From positions 62,001-126,000 of the forward strand of contig JBNLDW010000003.1 of NCBI GenBank assembly GCA_050304615.1: a stretch of 64,000 bases of DNA. The letters are read 5' to 3'. The position numbers and the translations under genes were made by a program. Under the pieces are notes generated by a model. The model was not told the DNA's origin, made no database searches, and saw only the letters and a program-made list of their open reading frames with translations. This document shows, piece by piece, positions 26,775 through 35,075 of the stretch; position 1 is the stretch's first letter; the number at the start of each line of letters is the position of its first letter. This DNA comes from CBFDBF01 sp050304615. GTDB taxonomy: Bacteria > Pseudomonadota > Gammaproteobacteria > Chromatiales > Chromatiaceae.

Positions 26775-28080
26775 CCGCGATAACCGTTATCATGTGCTCA
26801 GGCTGTATCCTACGCCGGAAGGCGTCCCTAATCTGCTCTATGGTTACCGCGTTGACCCTGTCGATGAATTTATCAAGGTAATCAAGCGGCAGATTATAGA
26901 AGCCGAGCACTGTCAGGTACTCCACGATCTGGCTGTTACTGGATATACGCAGGGGAAAACCGCCGGTTATGTTCTGTTTGCTAGCGGTCAGCTCCTGCTC
27001 TGTTGGCCCGTTGGCAATAAACTGCTCCAGGGTATTGCGTATCACCTGCAGGGTCTCTTCCGCTTTGGAATTTTGAGTCTGCGCGCCCAGTATAAATGGC
27101 CCGGCCTGGCGCATCGGCGAAAAGTAGCTGTACACACTGTAGGCTAGACCCCTCTTCTCTCGCACCTCTTCGCTCAAACGCGTGGTCAGGCCACTACCAC
27201 CCAAGATATGGTTACCAAGGTAGAGTGGAAAATAGTCGGGGTCACCCCGCCGTATACCGGGCTGACCCAGAAAAATATGCGACTGACTGGAAGGGAAAGG
27301 GAGATGTAACTCTCTCCCCTGTTGCAGCGGCATTACCGTCGGCAGATCTGGGGAGTGCTCTCCAGCCGCCAGCCGGGCAGTAATCCGGTTGGCCAACCTG
27401 GCCGCCGCATCTTGTTTTAACGCCCCTACTATAGCTACCACTGCGTTACTTGCTACATAGTAGGTGGCATGGAATTGCTGTAGATCCTGACGGCTCATAG
27501 CCTGTAGCGACTGCTGACTGCCGCCATCATGAATGGCATAGGGATGGGCAGCATACAGCTCTTGCATAAAACGTTTGCGTGCCACACTCCCGGGAGACTG
27601 CTCCTCCTGCCGCAGCGCCGCTAGCATCATCTGACGATTACGCCCCAAGGCATCGGGAGCAAAGGTTGGTTTGGAGAGGATGGCCTCAAGTGTCTCTATA
27701 CTGACCTCCAGAGCCTTGGGCTCTGTCAGGCTCCTTACCGAGACCCAGGCCATATCCTTCAGGGAGCCACTACCCAGCTCCGCGCCAACCGACTCCATCC
27801 GCTCGGCAATCTGATCCGCATTCCACTCCCCCGCGCCATCGGTCAACAGGGCATTGGTAAAACGTGATAGCCCGGCCTTGTTGCCATCGCGTGCGCTGCC
27901 GGCATCAAACACCACCCGGATATCGACCATCGGCAGATCGGGCGCGGCCACAAACAGCACCCGCGCGCCGTTGTCTGTGACCCAGGAGTCTATCTTTGGA
28001 CCGGCAGATAGTGGTGGAGAGAACAGCAGTGTGGCCGACAACATGATAGTGGCGACCATGCCTCTAATTTCAATCTCCAT
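26740..28080 (-). CDS. M16 family peptidase-like protein, non-catalytic partner
   Basis: A 446-residue insulinase-family protein with a signal peptide (about residues 1-26, ending SAG). It has the M16 fold (AGLSRFTNALLTDGAGEWNADQIAERMESVGAELGSGS) but the zinc motif HxxEH is replaced by SRFTN, so it cannot bind zinc in the normal way. The C-terminal M16 domain (SEEVREKRGLAYSVYSYFSP) is intact. It overlaps the active paralogue upstream by 11 bases; together they would form an M16B-type heterodimer in the periplasm. Confidence 0.92.
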   Translation of the reverse strand: MEIEIRGMVATIMLSATLLFSPPLSAGPKIDSWVTDNGARVLFVAAPDLPMVDIRVVFDAGSARDGNKAGLSRFTNALLTDGAGEWNADQIAERMESVGAELGSGSLKDMAWVSVRSLTEPKALEVSIETLEAILSKPTFAPDALGRNRQMMLAALRQEEQSPGSVARKRFMQELYAAHPYAIHDGGSQQSLQAMSRQDLQQFHATYYVASNAVVAIVGALKQDAAARLANRITARLAAGEHSPDLPTVMPLQQGRELHLPFPSSQSHIFLGQPGIRRGDPDYFPLYLGNHILGGSGLTTRLSEEVREKRGLAYSVYSYFSPMRQAGPFILGAQTQNSKAEETLQVIRNTLEQFIANGPTEQELTASKQNITGGFPLRISSNSQIVEYLTVLGFYNLPLDYLDKFIDRVNAVTIEQIRDAFRRRIQPEHMITVIAGEESESGAAKE

Positions 28081-29437
28081 GGCGACCTCCCACTACGGCC
28101 TGCTTGGCCTGCCCCGGCTCTAGCGGCAGCGGCTCCAGTACCGCCACCGTCAGCCGGTCGGGACGTAGATACTTACGCGCCACCTGCTGCACCTGCTCGG
28201 CAGAGACCGCCTTGATCCTCGCTGCATACTCATCCAACAGCTGCCAACCCAGCCCTAGTGTCTCCAGTATGCCGATCTGCATCGCCTGATAGTAGACAGA
28301 GTCAAGCTCATAGACCTCTCCCGCCACCACCTGCGCCTGCACTCGATCTAGCTCATCTTGGCTTACCAGCTCCTGTTGCAACAGCTCAACCTCTGCCTGG
28401 AGTGCCTGCTCCAACTCATCTACGGAGTGGTCCTGACTCGGTATACCACTCATACTCAACATACCGGAGAAACGGGAGAAGGCGCTATAACCAGCGCTCG
28501 CAGAGACAGCCACCTCCTGACCACGCATCAGCTTGCGACTCAATCGTGCGCTGGCACCACCATCCAGGATGGCCACCAACACCTCCAGGGCGTACGGCTC
28601 CCACTCCTCTGTGGCAGTCCCCACCACCGGAGTTTTATACCCCATAATCAGGTAGGGCTGACGCGCCGGGGCACGCACCACGCTACGCACTATCCCGCGC
28701 TGTGGCGGCTCCTGAAGCACCATGACCTTAGGCGTAGGTTCAGCTTTGAGCGGTCCAAAGTGTTTTCTGGCGAGGGCAAACACCGCTTGCGGTTCGACAT
28801 CCCCTACGACCACCAGGATGGCATTGTTGGGCGCATACCAGAGGCGATACCACTCCTTCAGATCTGTAACCTGCATTCTCTCCAGATCGCTCATCCAGCC
28901 GACCACCGGATTGCGATATGGCAACACCTGGTACGCCACTGCATTGAACTGCTCATAGGTAAGCGCCGTGGGGCTATCTTCTGTCCGCAGTCGCCGCTCC
29001 TCCTTTATCACCTCGATCTCTTTGCTGAACTCATCGGCAGGCAGGGTCAGGTTGCGCATCCGATCGGCCTCCAACTCCAGGGCGATCTCCAGGCGCTCTT
29101 TTGCCAGCGTCTGATGATAGGCAGTGTAGTCACGGCTGGTAAAGGCGTTCTCCCGCCCCCCATTGGCCGCGATAATGCGGGAAAACTCCCCCTGCGGATG
29201 GGCCTTGGTTCCCTTGAACATCATATGCTCCAGGGCGTGAGAGATACCGGTGATACCATTTGGCTCATAGCTGGAGCCGACCCTGTACCACACCTGTGAA
29301 ACCACGATAGGCGCCCGATGGTCCTCCTTGACGATCACCCGCATACCGTTGGAGAGGAGCTGCTCATGCACCGCCCCTGCCGCCTGAACGGCAGTAGAGG
29401 TAACAGTGAGCAGCAGTATTACTAAAATAGATCTCAT
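28070..29437 (-). CDS. M16 family zinc peptidase, catalytic subunit
   Basis: A 455-residue periplasmic metallopeptidase with a signal peptide ending QAA near residue 20. The inverted zinc motif HALEH is followed by the third ligand region ALELEADRMRNL, as in active M16B enzymes. The second domain carries LSRKLMRGQEVAVSASAGYS. It heads the minus-strand run to rsmD and is divergent from ftsY. Substrate unknown. Confidence 0.94.
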   Translation of the reverse strand: MRSILVILLLTVTSTAVQAAGAVHEQLLSNGMRVIVKEDHRAPIVVSQVWYRVGSSYEPNGITGISHALEHMMFKGTKAHPQGEFSRIIAANGGRENAFTSRDYTAYHQTLAKERLEIALELEADRMRNLTLPADEFSKEIEVIKEERRLRTEDSPTALTYEQFNAVAYQVLPYRNPVVGWMSDLERMQVTDLKEWYRLWYAPNNAILVVVGDVEPQAVFALARKHFGPLKAEPTPKVMVLQEPPQRGIVRSVVRAPARQPYLIMGYKTPVVGTATEEWEPYALEVLVAILDGGASARLSRKLMRGQEVAVSASAGYSAFSRFSGMLSMSGIPSQDHSVDELEQALQAEVELLQQELVSQDELDRVQAQVVAGEVYELDSVYYQAMQIGILETLGLGWQLLDEYAARIKAVSAEQVQQVARKYLRPDRLTVAVLEPLPLEPGQAKQAVVGGRHGD

Positions 29438-29598
29438 TTTTACTCCATAGGAGATATTGTCACCATAGCGAAACTGTTAGAATCGTCCATGCAAGCCGGT
29501 GAGTGCATGGGGGCGGATTTTTTCAGAGTTGGGCATGGATGTCCAAGAGAAAGACCAATATAACAGCATGTGGTTCCATCTATCTGGATAAACAAGAT

Positions 29599-30573
29599 AT
29601 GTTTGGATTTGGCAAAAATAGAGAAAAGGCGACAGAACCAGCTGCCGCTGAGTCATCAGAACCACTACTCTCCCGCCTGCGGAGCGGACTGGGCCGTACT
29701 CGCAGTAATCTGGCCGGAGGACTGGCCAATCTCCTGCTAGGAAGAAAATCCATTGATGCCGATCTGCTGGAGGAGCTTGAGACCCTGCTACTGGTGGCAG
29801 ATGTTGGGGTGGATGCCACCAGCCGCATCATCGCCGAGATCACCGAGCAGGTAAAACGCAACGAGTTGGACAACCCGGAGGCGTTGACCCAGGTACTAAA
29901 AGAGAGGCTGCTGCAGATCCTGCGTCCGTGTGACCGTCCGGTGAAGGAGCCACAGACAGGCAAGCCACAGGTGATCCTGATGGTAGGAGTCAACGGCGCC
30001 GGCAAGACCACCACCATTGGCAAGTTGGCCAAGCGGCTGCAACAGGGAGGAAAGAGCGTGATGCTGGCGGCAGGTGATACCTTCCGCGCAGCGGCGGTAG
30101 AGCAGCTCCAGAGTTGGGGGGAGCGCAACCAGGTGCCGGTTATCGCACAACACTCCGGGGCCGACTCCGCAGCAGTGATCTTTGATGCCCTACAGGCGGC
30201 CGCTGCTCGTAATATAGATGTGCTGATTGCCGATACCGCCGGACGGCTACACACCAAATCAAACCTGATGGAGGAGCTGGCAAAGGTTGCACGGGTGATG
30301 CAGAAGCTGGATCCTGACGCGCCCCATGAGGTGATGCTGGTGGTAGATGCCACCAGTGGGCAGAATGCGCTCAACCAGGCACTCCAGTTCAGCCAGAGCG
30401 TGGGGGTCAGCGGCATAACCCTCACCAAGATGGATGGTACTGCCAAAGGTGGCATCCTGTTCGCCATAGCCGAACGGCTGCAACTACCAATCCGCTTTAT
30501 CGGGGTAGGTGAGGCAATTGATGACCTGCGTCCATTCGATGCCGAGGAATTTGTAGATGCGCTCTTTCACTAG
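29599..30573 (+). CDS. ftsY: Signal recognition particle receptor FtsY
   Basis: GTPase that docks SRP-bound ribosomes at the inner membrane. The start ATG 29599 (MFGFGKNREK) is chosen, giving 324 residues; the frame is open further upstream but that part does not look native. NG-domain motifs are GVNGAGKTTTIGKLA, DTAGRLHTKSNLMEEL, TKMDGTAKGG and the end FIGVGEAIDDLRPFDAEEFVDALF. It starts the ftsY-ftsE-ftsX-rpoH cluster. Confidence 0.97.
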   Translation: MFGFGKNREKATEPAAAESSEPLLSRLRSGLGRTRSNLAGGLANLLLGRKSIDADLLEELETLLLVADVGVDATSRIIAEITEQVKRNELDNPEALTQVLKERLLQILRPCDRPVKEPQTGKPQVILMVGVNGAGKTTTIGKLAKRLQQGGKSVMLAAGDTFRAAAVEQLQSWGERNQVPVIAQHSGADSAAVIFDALQAAAARNIDVLIADTAGRLHTKSNLMEELAKVARVMQKLDPDAPHEVMLVVDATSGQNALNQALQFSQSVGVSGITLTKMDGTAKGGILFAIAERLQLPIRFIGVGEAIDDLRPFDAEEFVDALFH

Positions 30574-30589
30574 CACTTAACAATGAACA

Positions 30590-31270
30590 ATGATCTATCT
30601 AGACAACGTCACTAAGAGATACCCTGGCGGGCATGAGGGGCTAAGCGGGGTCAATCTGCACATTGAGCCGGGGGAGATGGTATTTCTCACCGGGCACTCC
30701 GGTGCGGGCAAGAGCACCATGCTCAAACTGCTTGGGCTGCTGGAGTGCGCCAGCAGGGGCCAGGTACGGGTTGGCGGACGCAATCTACAACGGCTAAAGG
30801 GACGGCAGATCTGCTACCACCGGCGCAATGTAGGGATGATCTTCCAGGACTACCGCCTGCTACTGGATCGCACCGTATTCGATAATGTGGCCATGCCGCT
30901 GATTGTATCGGGAGTCAGCTATGCCGAGACCGGTCGCAAGGTAAGGGCAGCCCTAGATAAGGTGGGCCTGCTACACAAGGAGAAGAGCTATCCCATATCC
31001 CTCTCCGGTGGTGAGCAGCAACGGGTGGGCATCGCCCGCGCCGTAGTCAACCGGCCCCCTCTGGTGCTGGCCGATGAGCCAACAGGCAACCTGGACCCAG
31101 AGCTATCACGCGAGATCATGCAGCTGTTTGAGCAGTTCAACCAAGTGGGGGTAACCCTACTCATAGCCAGCCATGACCTGGATCTTATCTCCCGCATGGA
31201 TCGGCGGATACTAAGCCTGAGCAATGGAACCCTGGCCAACGACACTGCACCCAAAGCGGGGTTGGCATGA
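30590..31270 (+). CDS. ftsE: Cell division ATP-binding protein FtsE
   Basis: ABC-type ATPase that with FtsX controls septal peptidoglycan hydrolases. It has 226 residues. Walker A GHSGAGKST, the FtsE-typical FQDYRLLLDRTVFDNVA, signature SLSGGEQQR, Walker B LVLADEPTGNLD and the switch ASHD are present. It overlaps ftsX by 4 bases. Confidence 0.97.
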   Translation: MIYLDNVTKRYPGGHEGLSGVNLHIEPGEMVFLTGHSGAGKSTMLKLLGLLECASRGQVRVGGRNLQRLKGRQICYHRRNVGMIFQDYRLLLDRTVFDNVAMPLIVSGVSYAETGRKVRAALDKVGLLHKEKSYPISLSGGEQQRVGIARAVVNRPPLVLADEPTGNLDPELSREIMQLFEQFNQVGVTLLIASHDLDLISRMDRRILSLSNGTLANDTAPKAGLA

Positions 31271-32217
31271 ACCGCAACAGAACCGCCAAATGGCGGCAAC
31301 GACCACGCATCTGGATCCTACGCCACCTACAGGCCGCCCTCTCCAGCCTGGGACGACTAAGCCGTACCCCACTGGCCGCACTGATGACGGTGGCAGTAAT
31401 CGGTATAGCCATGGCGCTGCCTGCCGGACTCCATCTACTGCTGGATAACGTGCAGCAACTCAGTAACAGATGGGATAGCGCCGCCACCATCTCGCTGTTT
31501 ATGCAGCAGGGGGTAGATGAAGCAAAGGCGGCTACTCTGGCCAAGCGTCTACGTAGCATGGACGATATCGCCACGGTCGCTATGATCAGCCGGAGTGAGG
31601 CGTTGGAGGAGTTCCGTCAGCTCAGTGGCTTTGCCGACGCCCTAGAGGCCCTAGATGAGAACCCGCTGCCGGTGGTACTAATAGTGCAACCGGCAATACA
31701 ACACACCACAGCAGCAGCCGCAGGGGTACTGGTAAAGCGTCTGCAACGTGAGTCCGGGGTCGATTTTGCCCAGCTCGATATGGAGTGGATACAGCGCTTT
31801 CAGGCCATCGCCAGAATCGCCAGCCGCGGAGTAGTTGTTCTGGGCTCCATGCTAGCACTAGCCGTACTACTGATTGTCGGCAACACCATCCGTCTGGAGA
31901 TCCAAAACCGCCACGCCGAAATTGAGATCACCAAGCTGATCGGAGGCACCGACGCCTTCATCCGCCGTCCCTTTCTCTACAGCGGCCTCTGGTACGGCCT
32001 GCTGGGCGGATGGTTGGCCTGGATCATGGTTAGCACCGCCCTGTGGATCCTCTCTGGCCCAGCAGAGGAGCTCGCCCTCCTCTACCATAGCGATTTTGGC
32101 CTCTCCAGCGTACCGATATCCACTATACTGATCCTGATGGCCGGTGGCGGCCTGCTCGGCCTGCTTGGATCATGGGTTGCAGTTGGGCGCCATCTGAGCG
32201 CCATAGAGCCCTCTTAG
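31267..32217 (+). CDS. ftsX: Cell division protein FtsX
   Basis: Membrane partner of FtsE with four helices and a periplasmic domain that recruits hydrolase activators. It has 316 residues; the Arg-rich cytoplasmic N-terminus runs to about residue 35. The first helix is at about 36-57, the periplasmic loop carries LAKRLRSMDDIATVAMISRSEALEEF, and the FtsX core domain follows (LAVLLIVGNTIRLEIQNRHAEIEITKLIGGTDAFIRRPFL). Confidence 0.96.
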   Translation: MNRNRTAKWRQRPRIWILRHLQAALSSLGRLSRTPLAALMTVAVIGIAMALPAGLHLLLDNVQQLSNRWDSAATISLFMQQGVDEAKAATLAKRLRSMDDIATVAMISRSEALEEFRQLSGFADALEALDENPLPVVLIVQPAIQHTTAAAAGVLVKRLQRESGVDFAQLDMEWIQRFQAIARIASRGVVVLGSMLALAVLLIVGNTIRLEIQNRHAEIEITKLIGGTDAFIRRPFLYSGLWYGLLGGWLAWIMVSTALWILSGPAEELALLYHSDFGLSSVPISTILILMAGGGLLGLLGSWVAVGRHLSAIEPS

Positions 32218-32252
32218 GGCCTGTTAACACTGCGAAATAGAGTGAACTAAAG

Positions 32253-32282
32253 TTGCTAGAATACATCTAAAAGTGCTAATAT
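32253..32282 (+). promoter_or_regulatory. Candidate sigma-70 promoter of rpoH
   Basis: TTGCTA (32253-32258) and TAATAT (32277-32282) are 18 bases apart in the 96-base AT-rich gap between ftsX and rpoH, with the start codon 32 bases downstream. Confidence 0.5.
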
Positions 32283-32313
32283 TATTCCATACAGAACAAC
32301 TAGGTTATTATCT

Positions 32314-33162
32314 ATGAGACAAGATCTGGCCATACCAGTAACGCTGCCTACAGGGAGTATCGACGCCTATATCAGCGCCGCCTATCAGCTACCCATGCTG
32401 ACTCAGGAGGAGGAGCGTGATCTGGCCATCAGACTACAGGAAAATGGCGACCTGGACGCTGCCAGGGCGCTGGTCATGTCACATCTGCGCTTTGTCATCC
32501 GCGTGGCCCGCGGGTACTCCGGCTACGGTCTGGCCCTGCCAGATCTGATCCAGGAGGGAACCGTTGGCCTGATGAAGGCGGTACGCCGCTTTGATCCGAG
32601 TCATGGGGTACGCCTAGTATCTTTTGCCGTTCACTGGATCAAGGCGGAGATCCACGAATTTGTCCTGCGCAACTGGCGCATCGTCAAGGTTGCCACCACC
32701 AAGGCTCAACGCAAACTCTTCTTTAACCTGCGCGGCTCAAAGAAGCGGCTCGGCTGGTTTACCGAAGAGGAGATTGAGGGCGTAGCCAAGGATCTTGGGG
32801 TCAAACCGGAGACAGTACGGGAGATGGAAGGCCGCCTGAACAGATATGATGTCGCTTTTGATGCCGCCCCAGATGGTGATGATGAGGCCCCGGTAGCGCC
32901 TGCCGCTTACCTCCAGGATATGCGCATGGAACCAGCTAGCAGGCTGGAACACCTGGACTCTGAAGAGCACGGCAATGCTCAGCTCTACTCAGCCCTGGAA
33001 GATCTGGACGAGCGCAGCAAGAGCATACTCGAGGCACGCTGGCTGGCAGATAAAAAGGCCACCCTGCATGAGCTTGCAGATAAGTTTGGGGTCTCTGCCG
33101 AACGCATCCGCCAGATTGAGAAACAGGCGATGGGTAAGATGAAGGCGCAGCTGGCCGTATAA
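32314..33162 (+). CDS. rpoH: Heat shock sigma factor RpoH (sigma-32)
   Basis: Directs transcription of heat-shock genes. It has 282 residues: region 1.2 (SIDAYISAAYQLPMLTQEEERDLA), region 2 (LVMSHLRFVIRVARGYSGYGL, LIQEGTVGLMKAVRRFDP, AVHWIKAEIHEFVLRNWRIV), the RpoH box QRKLFFNLR that is specific to sigma-32, and region 4 (ATLHELADKFGVSAERIRQIEKQAM). It follows ftsYEX in the usual order. Confidence 0.98.
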   Translation: MRQDLAIPVTLPTGSIDAYISAAYQLPMLTQEEERDLAIRLQENGDLDAARALVMSHLRFVIRVARGYSGYGLALPDLIQEGTVGLMKAVRRFDPSHGVRLVSFAVHWIKAEIHEFVLRNWRIVKVATTKAQRKLFFNLRGSKKRLGWFTEEEIEGVAKDLGVKPETVREMEGRLNRYDVAFDAAPDGDDEAPVAPAAYLQDMRMEPASRLEHLDSEEHGNAQLYSALEDLDERSKSILEARWLADKKATLHELADKFGVSAERIRQIEKQAMGKMKAQLAV

Positions 33163-33249
33163 GAAACTAAGGCCTATTCGCCCCGGTTTCCAACTTTATT
33201 GAGAATTATCAATGCGGCAATATGCGCTGCTGTGGTCAACTAGGTGGGA

Positions 33250-33283
33250 CGGTCAGTGGTTGACTAGCTTTAACTACTAACCG
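33250..33283 (+). other. Structured RNA segment in the rpoH 3' region
   Basis: CGGTCAGTGGTT (33250-33261) can pair with AACTACTAACCG (33272-33283) with one mismatch and one G-U pair, loop of 10. It lies between the rpoH stop and the strong terminator at 33303-33339. The stretch could be an rpoH 3' UTR or the body of a small RNA that ends at that terminator. No ORF is seen in 33163-33300. Confidence 0.3.
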
Positions 33284-33302
33284 ACATCTCCTCCTTTGGA
33301 TA

Positions 33303-33339
33303 AGGCCGCTAAGTTTATACTTAGCGGCCTATTTTTTTT
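33303..33339 (+). terminator. Intrinsic terminator after rpoH
   Basis: A perfect 11-bp stem (AGGCCGCTAAG, 33303-33313, against CTTAGCGGCCT, 33320-33330) with a TTTATA loop is followed by A and eight T. It is 140 bases beyond the rpoH stop. Confidence 0.9.
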
Positions 33340-33341
33340 GT

Positions 33342-33424
33342 CCAGGGATGGCCGGAGCAGTGAATGTACAGGATGTACTCACTGAAAACTGCTCCTGCGT
33401 TTCCAGTATACCCGCCATCCCTGG
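33342..33424. repeat. 83-bp fold-back repeat
   Basis: CCAGGGATGGC (33342-33352) is matched by GCCATCCCTGG (33414-33424). Inside, GGAGCAGT (33354-33361) pairs with ACTGCTCC (33388-33395). The element is non-coding and is the first of a row of palindromic repeats filling 33340-33830. Confidence 0.7.
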
Positions 33425-33463
33425 CGGTAGTATGCCGCGGCTGGCCAGAGCGGCGAATGCACA

Positions 33464-33502
33464 GTCCCCTCCCCGCTAGCGGGGAGGGTTAGGGTGGGGA
33501 GT
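33464..33502. repeat. 39-bp dispersed palindromic repeat (GGGGAGGGTTAGGGTGGGGAGT family), copy 1
   Basis: The palindromic head CCCTCCCCGCTAGCGGGGAG is followed by GGTTAGGGTGGGGAGT. A second copy at 40107-40145 matches at 36 of 39 positions, differing only in the centre of the palindrome. Degenerate copies lie at 37309-37327 and 40011-40049. Confidence 0.75.
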
Positions 33503-33515
33503 AAAAAGTGTACAG

Positions 33516-33532
33516 CGGTAATTAGTTTCGCA
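33516..33532. repeat. 17-bp repeat, second copy
   Basis: Identical to 24369-24385 (CGGTAATTAGTTTCGCA). It lies just outside the left inverted-repeat arm of the accessory region. Confidence 0.55.
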
Positions 33533-33580
33533 GCCCTTATCCTTCTAAGCATTTTTCATATCCCCAGCAGGGACTACGAG

Positions 33581-33612
33581 CCTATTTCTTTTACTTGTCT
33601 AAAAGAAATAGG
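33581..33612. terminator. 12-bp perfect hairpin, bidirectional terminator-like
   Basis: CCTATTTCTTTT (33581-33592), loop of 8, AAAAGAAATAGG (33601-33612). The stem is AT-rich with T-runs on both strands. It touches the outer end of the left inverted-repeat arm. Confidence 0.45.
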
Positions 33613-33758
33613 CGAAAGAAAAAGACACTCCACGACTTGCCCTACGGGTACCCTCCGTTCCTCACCGCTCCAGCGGAGGGATATCCCTATCCCTCGCTGC
33701 AGGCGCCACTTCCCTGTGGCGCCCCTTTGGGCCTAATCCTGTATCGGTTCCGGTACTC
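33611..33758. repeat. Left arm of the compound inverted repeat bounding the accessory genes
   Basis: Two blocks match the right arm in reverse: 33611-33639 (28 of 29 against 37265-37293) and 33724-33758 (35 of 35 against 37229-37263). In this arm the two blocks are separated by an 84-base insert (33640-33723) that contains a perfect 8-bp hairpin, GGCGCCAC/GTGGCGCC. In the right arm they are one base apart. Short ORFs crossing this area are not genes. Confidence 0.85.
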
Positions 33759-33803
33759 GGCTGCGTCGCAGGAGTTTAGGGGTGGCATATCCTACACCAC
33801 GTC

Positions 33804-33826
33804 ATCCCGCGACTTGATCGCGGGAT
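33804..33826. repeat. Dispersed hairpin repeat (ATCCCGCGA/TCGCGGGAT)
   Basis: A 9-bp perfect stem with the loop CTTGA, set in GTCATCCCGCG...GGGATCCAG, a context widely seen as an intergenic repeat in Proteobacteria. 33830-34046 holds no further feature I can support apart from the next gene's GGAG site. Confidence 0.55.
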
Positions 33827-34046
33827 CCAGGATATTAGCCCTACCTAAACCTCTGCTTCTTTGATAACCTCACTAATGATAGGGAATACCCCCTTGGCAG
33901 GATGGGCCAAGCACAAGCTCATATCACTGCCCTCAGGGCGTTTCTTTGCTATATGTAAGTCTGTTTGTCGTCCATATAACTTATAAATGAACGAGCCAGT
34001 TGTGCAATAACACCATAGCTCTTAATAACATGGAGAATATATTCAA

Positions 34047-34943
34047 ATGTCATTGGGTGCCGGCATAATCCTAATTGGTGTGATATGTATAGGGCTTGCA
34101 GTATTAACGTCATTATCAAGAAAAGTGTGGCCGAGGATTTTGAGTTTTATATTCATGCCATATCTGTGCGCCTATGCTCTTTATTGGGCAACAGCCTATA
34201 TTGAGAGCGCTGGTAATCCTAGTAGCGAGTATTCAAGCTGGGAAGGCATGTGTGTGGAAATTTGGGCAATAGCAGGCTATCTAGCATTCGTTATTGCATT
34301 GATTGGAATTTATTGGCTCGATGCAAAACGTAAATTAACAGCTAGCCATCGACTGGGGGACGACGCACATAATATTAGCGAATTGCAGTTAGAAGGCTTG
34401 GTGCCGACCGTATGGATTTCGGCAAGTTACGCCGAAGATTGGTATAAAGATGCTGTTTCTGAAGTTTCAAATGATGCAAATCGACATAATAAAAGACGTG
34501 AAATTGTTTTTGCCGCGTGCTTTCTAGAATTTTATATATATGAATGGGTGCGTAACAAGGATATAGAGTTGTTACAAAAATTCTTTGGTAAGTGTGCAAC
34601 TAATGCTAAAGGGAAATATTACTCAAAAAGTTTGAGGGAGAAGTGGAAATACATTCCACCAGATATGGTCAGTGTATTTAATGGTGATCCAAGTACCAAA
34701 ATAGACCTATCTAACCTCGGCATTCTTATTGATTATCGGAACGGCTTAGTCCACGGTGGAGCTTCCAGGCCCTCGAATAGCGACTTAAGTCCCAAGCAAC
34801 ATCCTAAACCTATGCCTATGATAGATAGGTTGGATAAAATCAAATCCGGCTGGGCAGTCTGTGTTGCTACGGAAATCGTAGTTTCTTTACACAAAATCAT
34901 GAAAACAGATGCACCAGAATATCTTGAAGTGACAATTGAGTGA
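34047..34943 (+). CDS. Membrane-anchored HEPN-like protein
   Basis: A 298-residue protein with three membrane helices (about 4-22, 30-50, 72-91) and a helical cytoplasmic domain. The domain ends with LIDYRNGLVHGGA, an Rx4H motif (R231, H236) in the setting typical of HEPN ribonuclease domains; a helix RREIVFAACFLEFYIYEWVRN (150-170) would be the preceding HEPN helix. HEPN proteins often act as RNA-cutting toxins or defence effectors; that role is inference here. The gene is strikingly AT-rich (17 of 60 bases G/C at 34561-34620, against 40 of 60 at 32461-32520 in rpoH). No antitoxin-like gene is adjacent. Confidence 0.7.
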   Translation: MSLGAGIILIGVICIGLAVLTSLSRKVWPRILSFIFMPYLCAYALYWATAYIESAGNPSSEYSSWEGMCVEIWAIAGYLAFVIALIGIYWLDAKRKLTASHRLGDDAHNISELQLEGLVPTVWISASYAEDWYKDAVSEVSNDANRHNKRREIVFAACFLEFYIYEWVRNKDIELLQKFFGKCATNAKGKYYSKSLREKWKYIPPDMVSVFNGDPSTKIDLSNLGILIDYRNGLVHGGASRPSNSDLSPKQHPKPMPMIDRLDKIKSGWAVCVATEIVVSLHKIMKTDAPEYLEVTIE

Positions 34944-34974
34944 CATAAGTGGCATGACTCAAATAGGAAATAAC

Positions 34975-35044
34975 TAGGGTCAGAGAACAATTGTTTCTAA
35001 TATTAGAGAGTCAGTATATCAGCGTTAATTTCTCTCTGACCCTA
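34975..35044. repeat. GGGTCAGA fold-back element 1
   Basis: TAGGGTCAGAGA (34975-34986) and TCTCTGACCCTA (35033-35044) form a 12-bp inverted repeat with 46 bases between, starting 32 bases after the HEPN-like gene. Two further elements with the same GGGTCAGA/TCTGACCC core follow the next two genes. Confidence 0.75.
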
Positions 35045-35075
35045 TTTATCTGAATATTTTAACAAGGAGTAAATA

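Noticed and set aside
33494..33864. Two overlapping short plus-strand ORFs (80 and 89 codons) in the repeat nest
   Set aside because: They run through palindromic repeats and the inverted-repeat arm, have no ribosome binding site and Pro/Arg/Ser-rich translations typical of repeat DNA read by chance.
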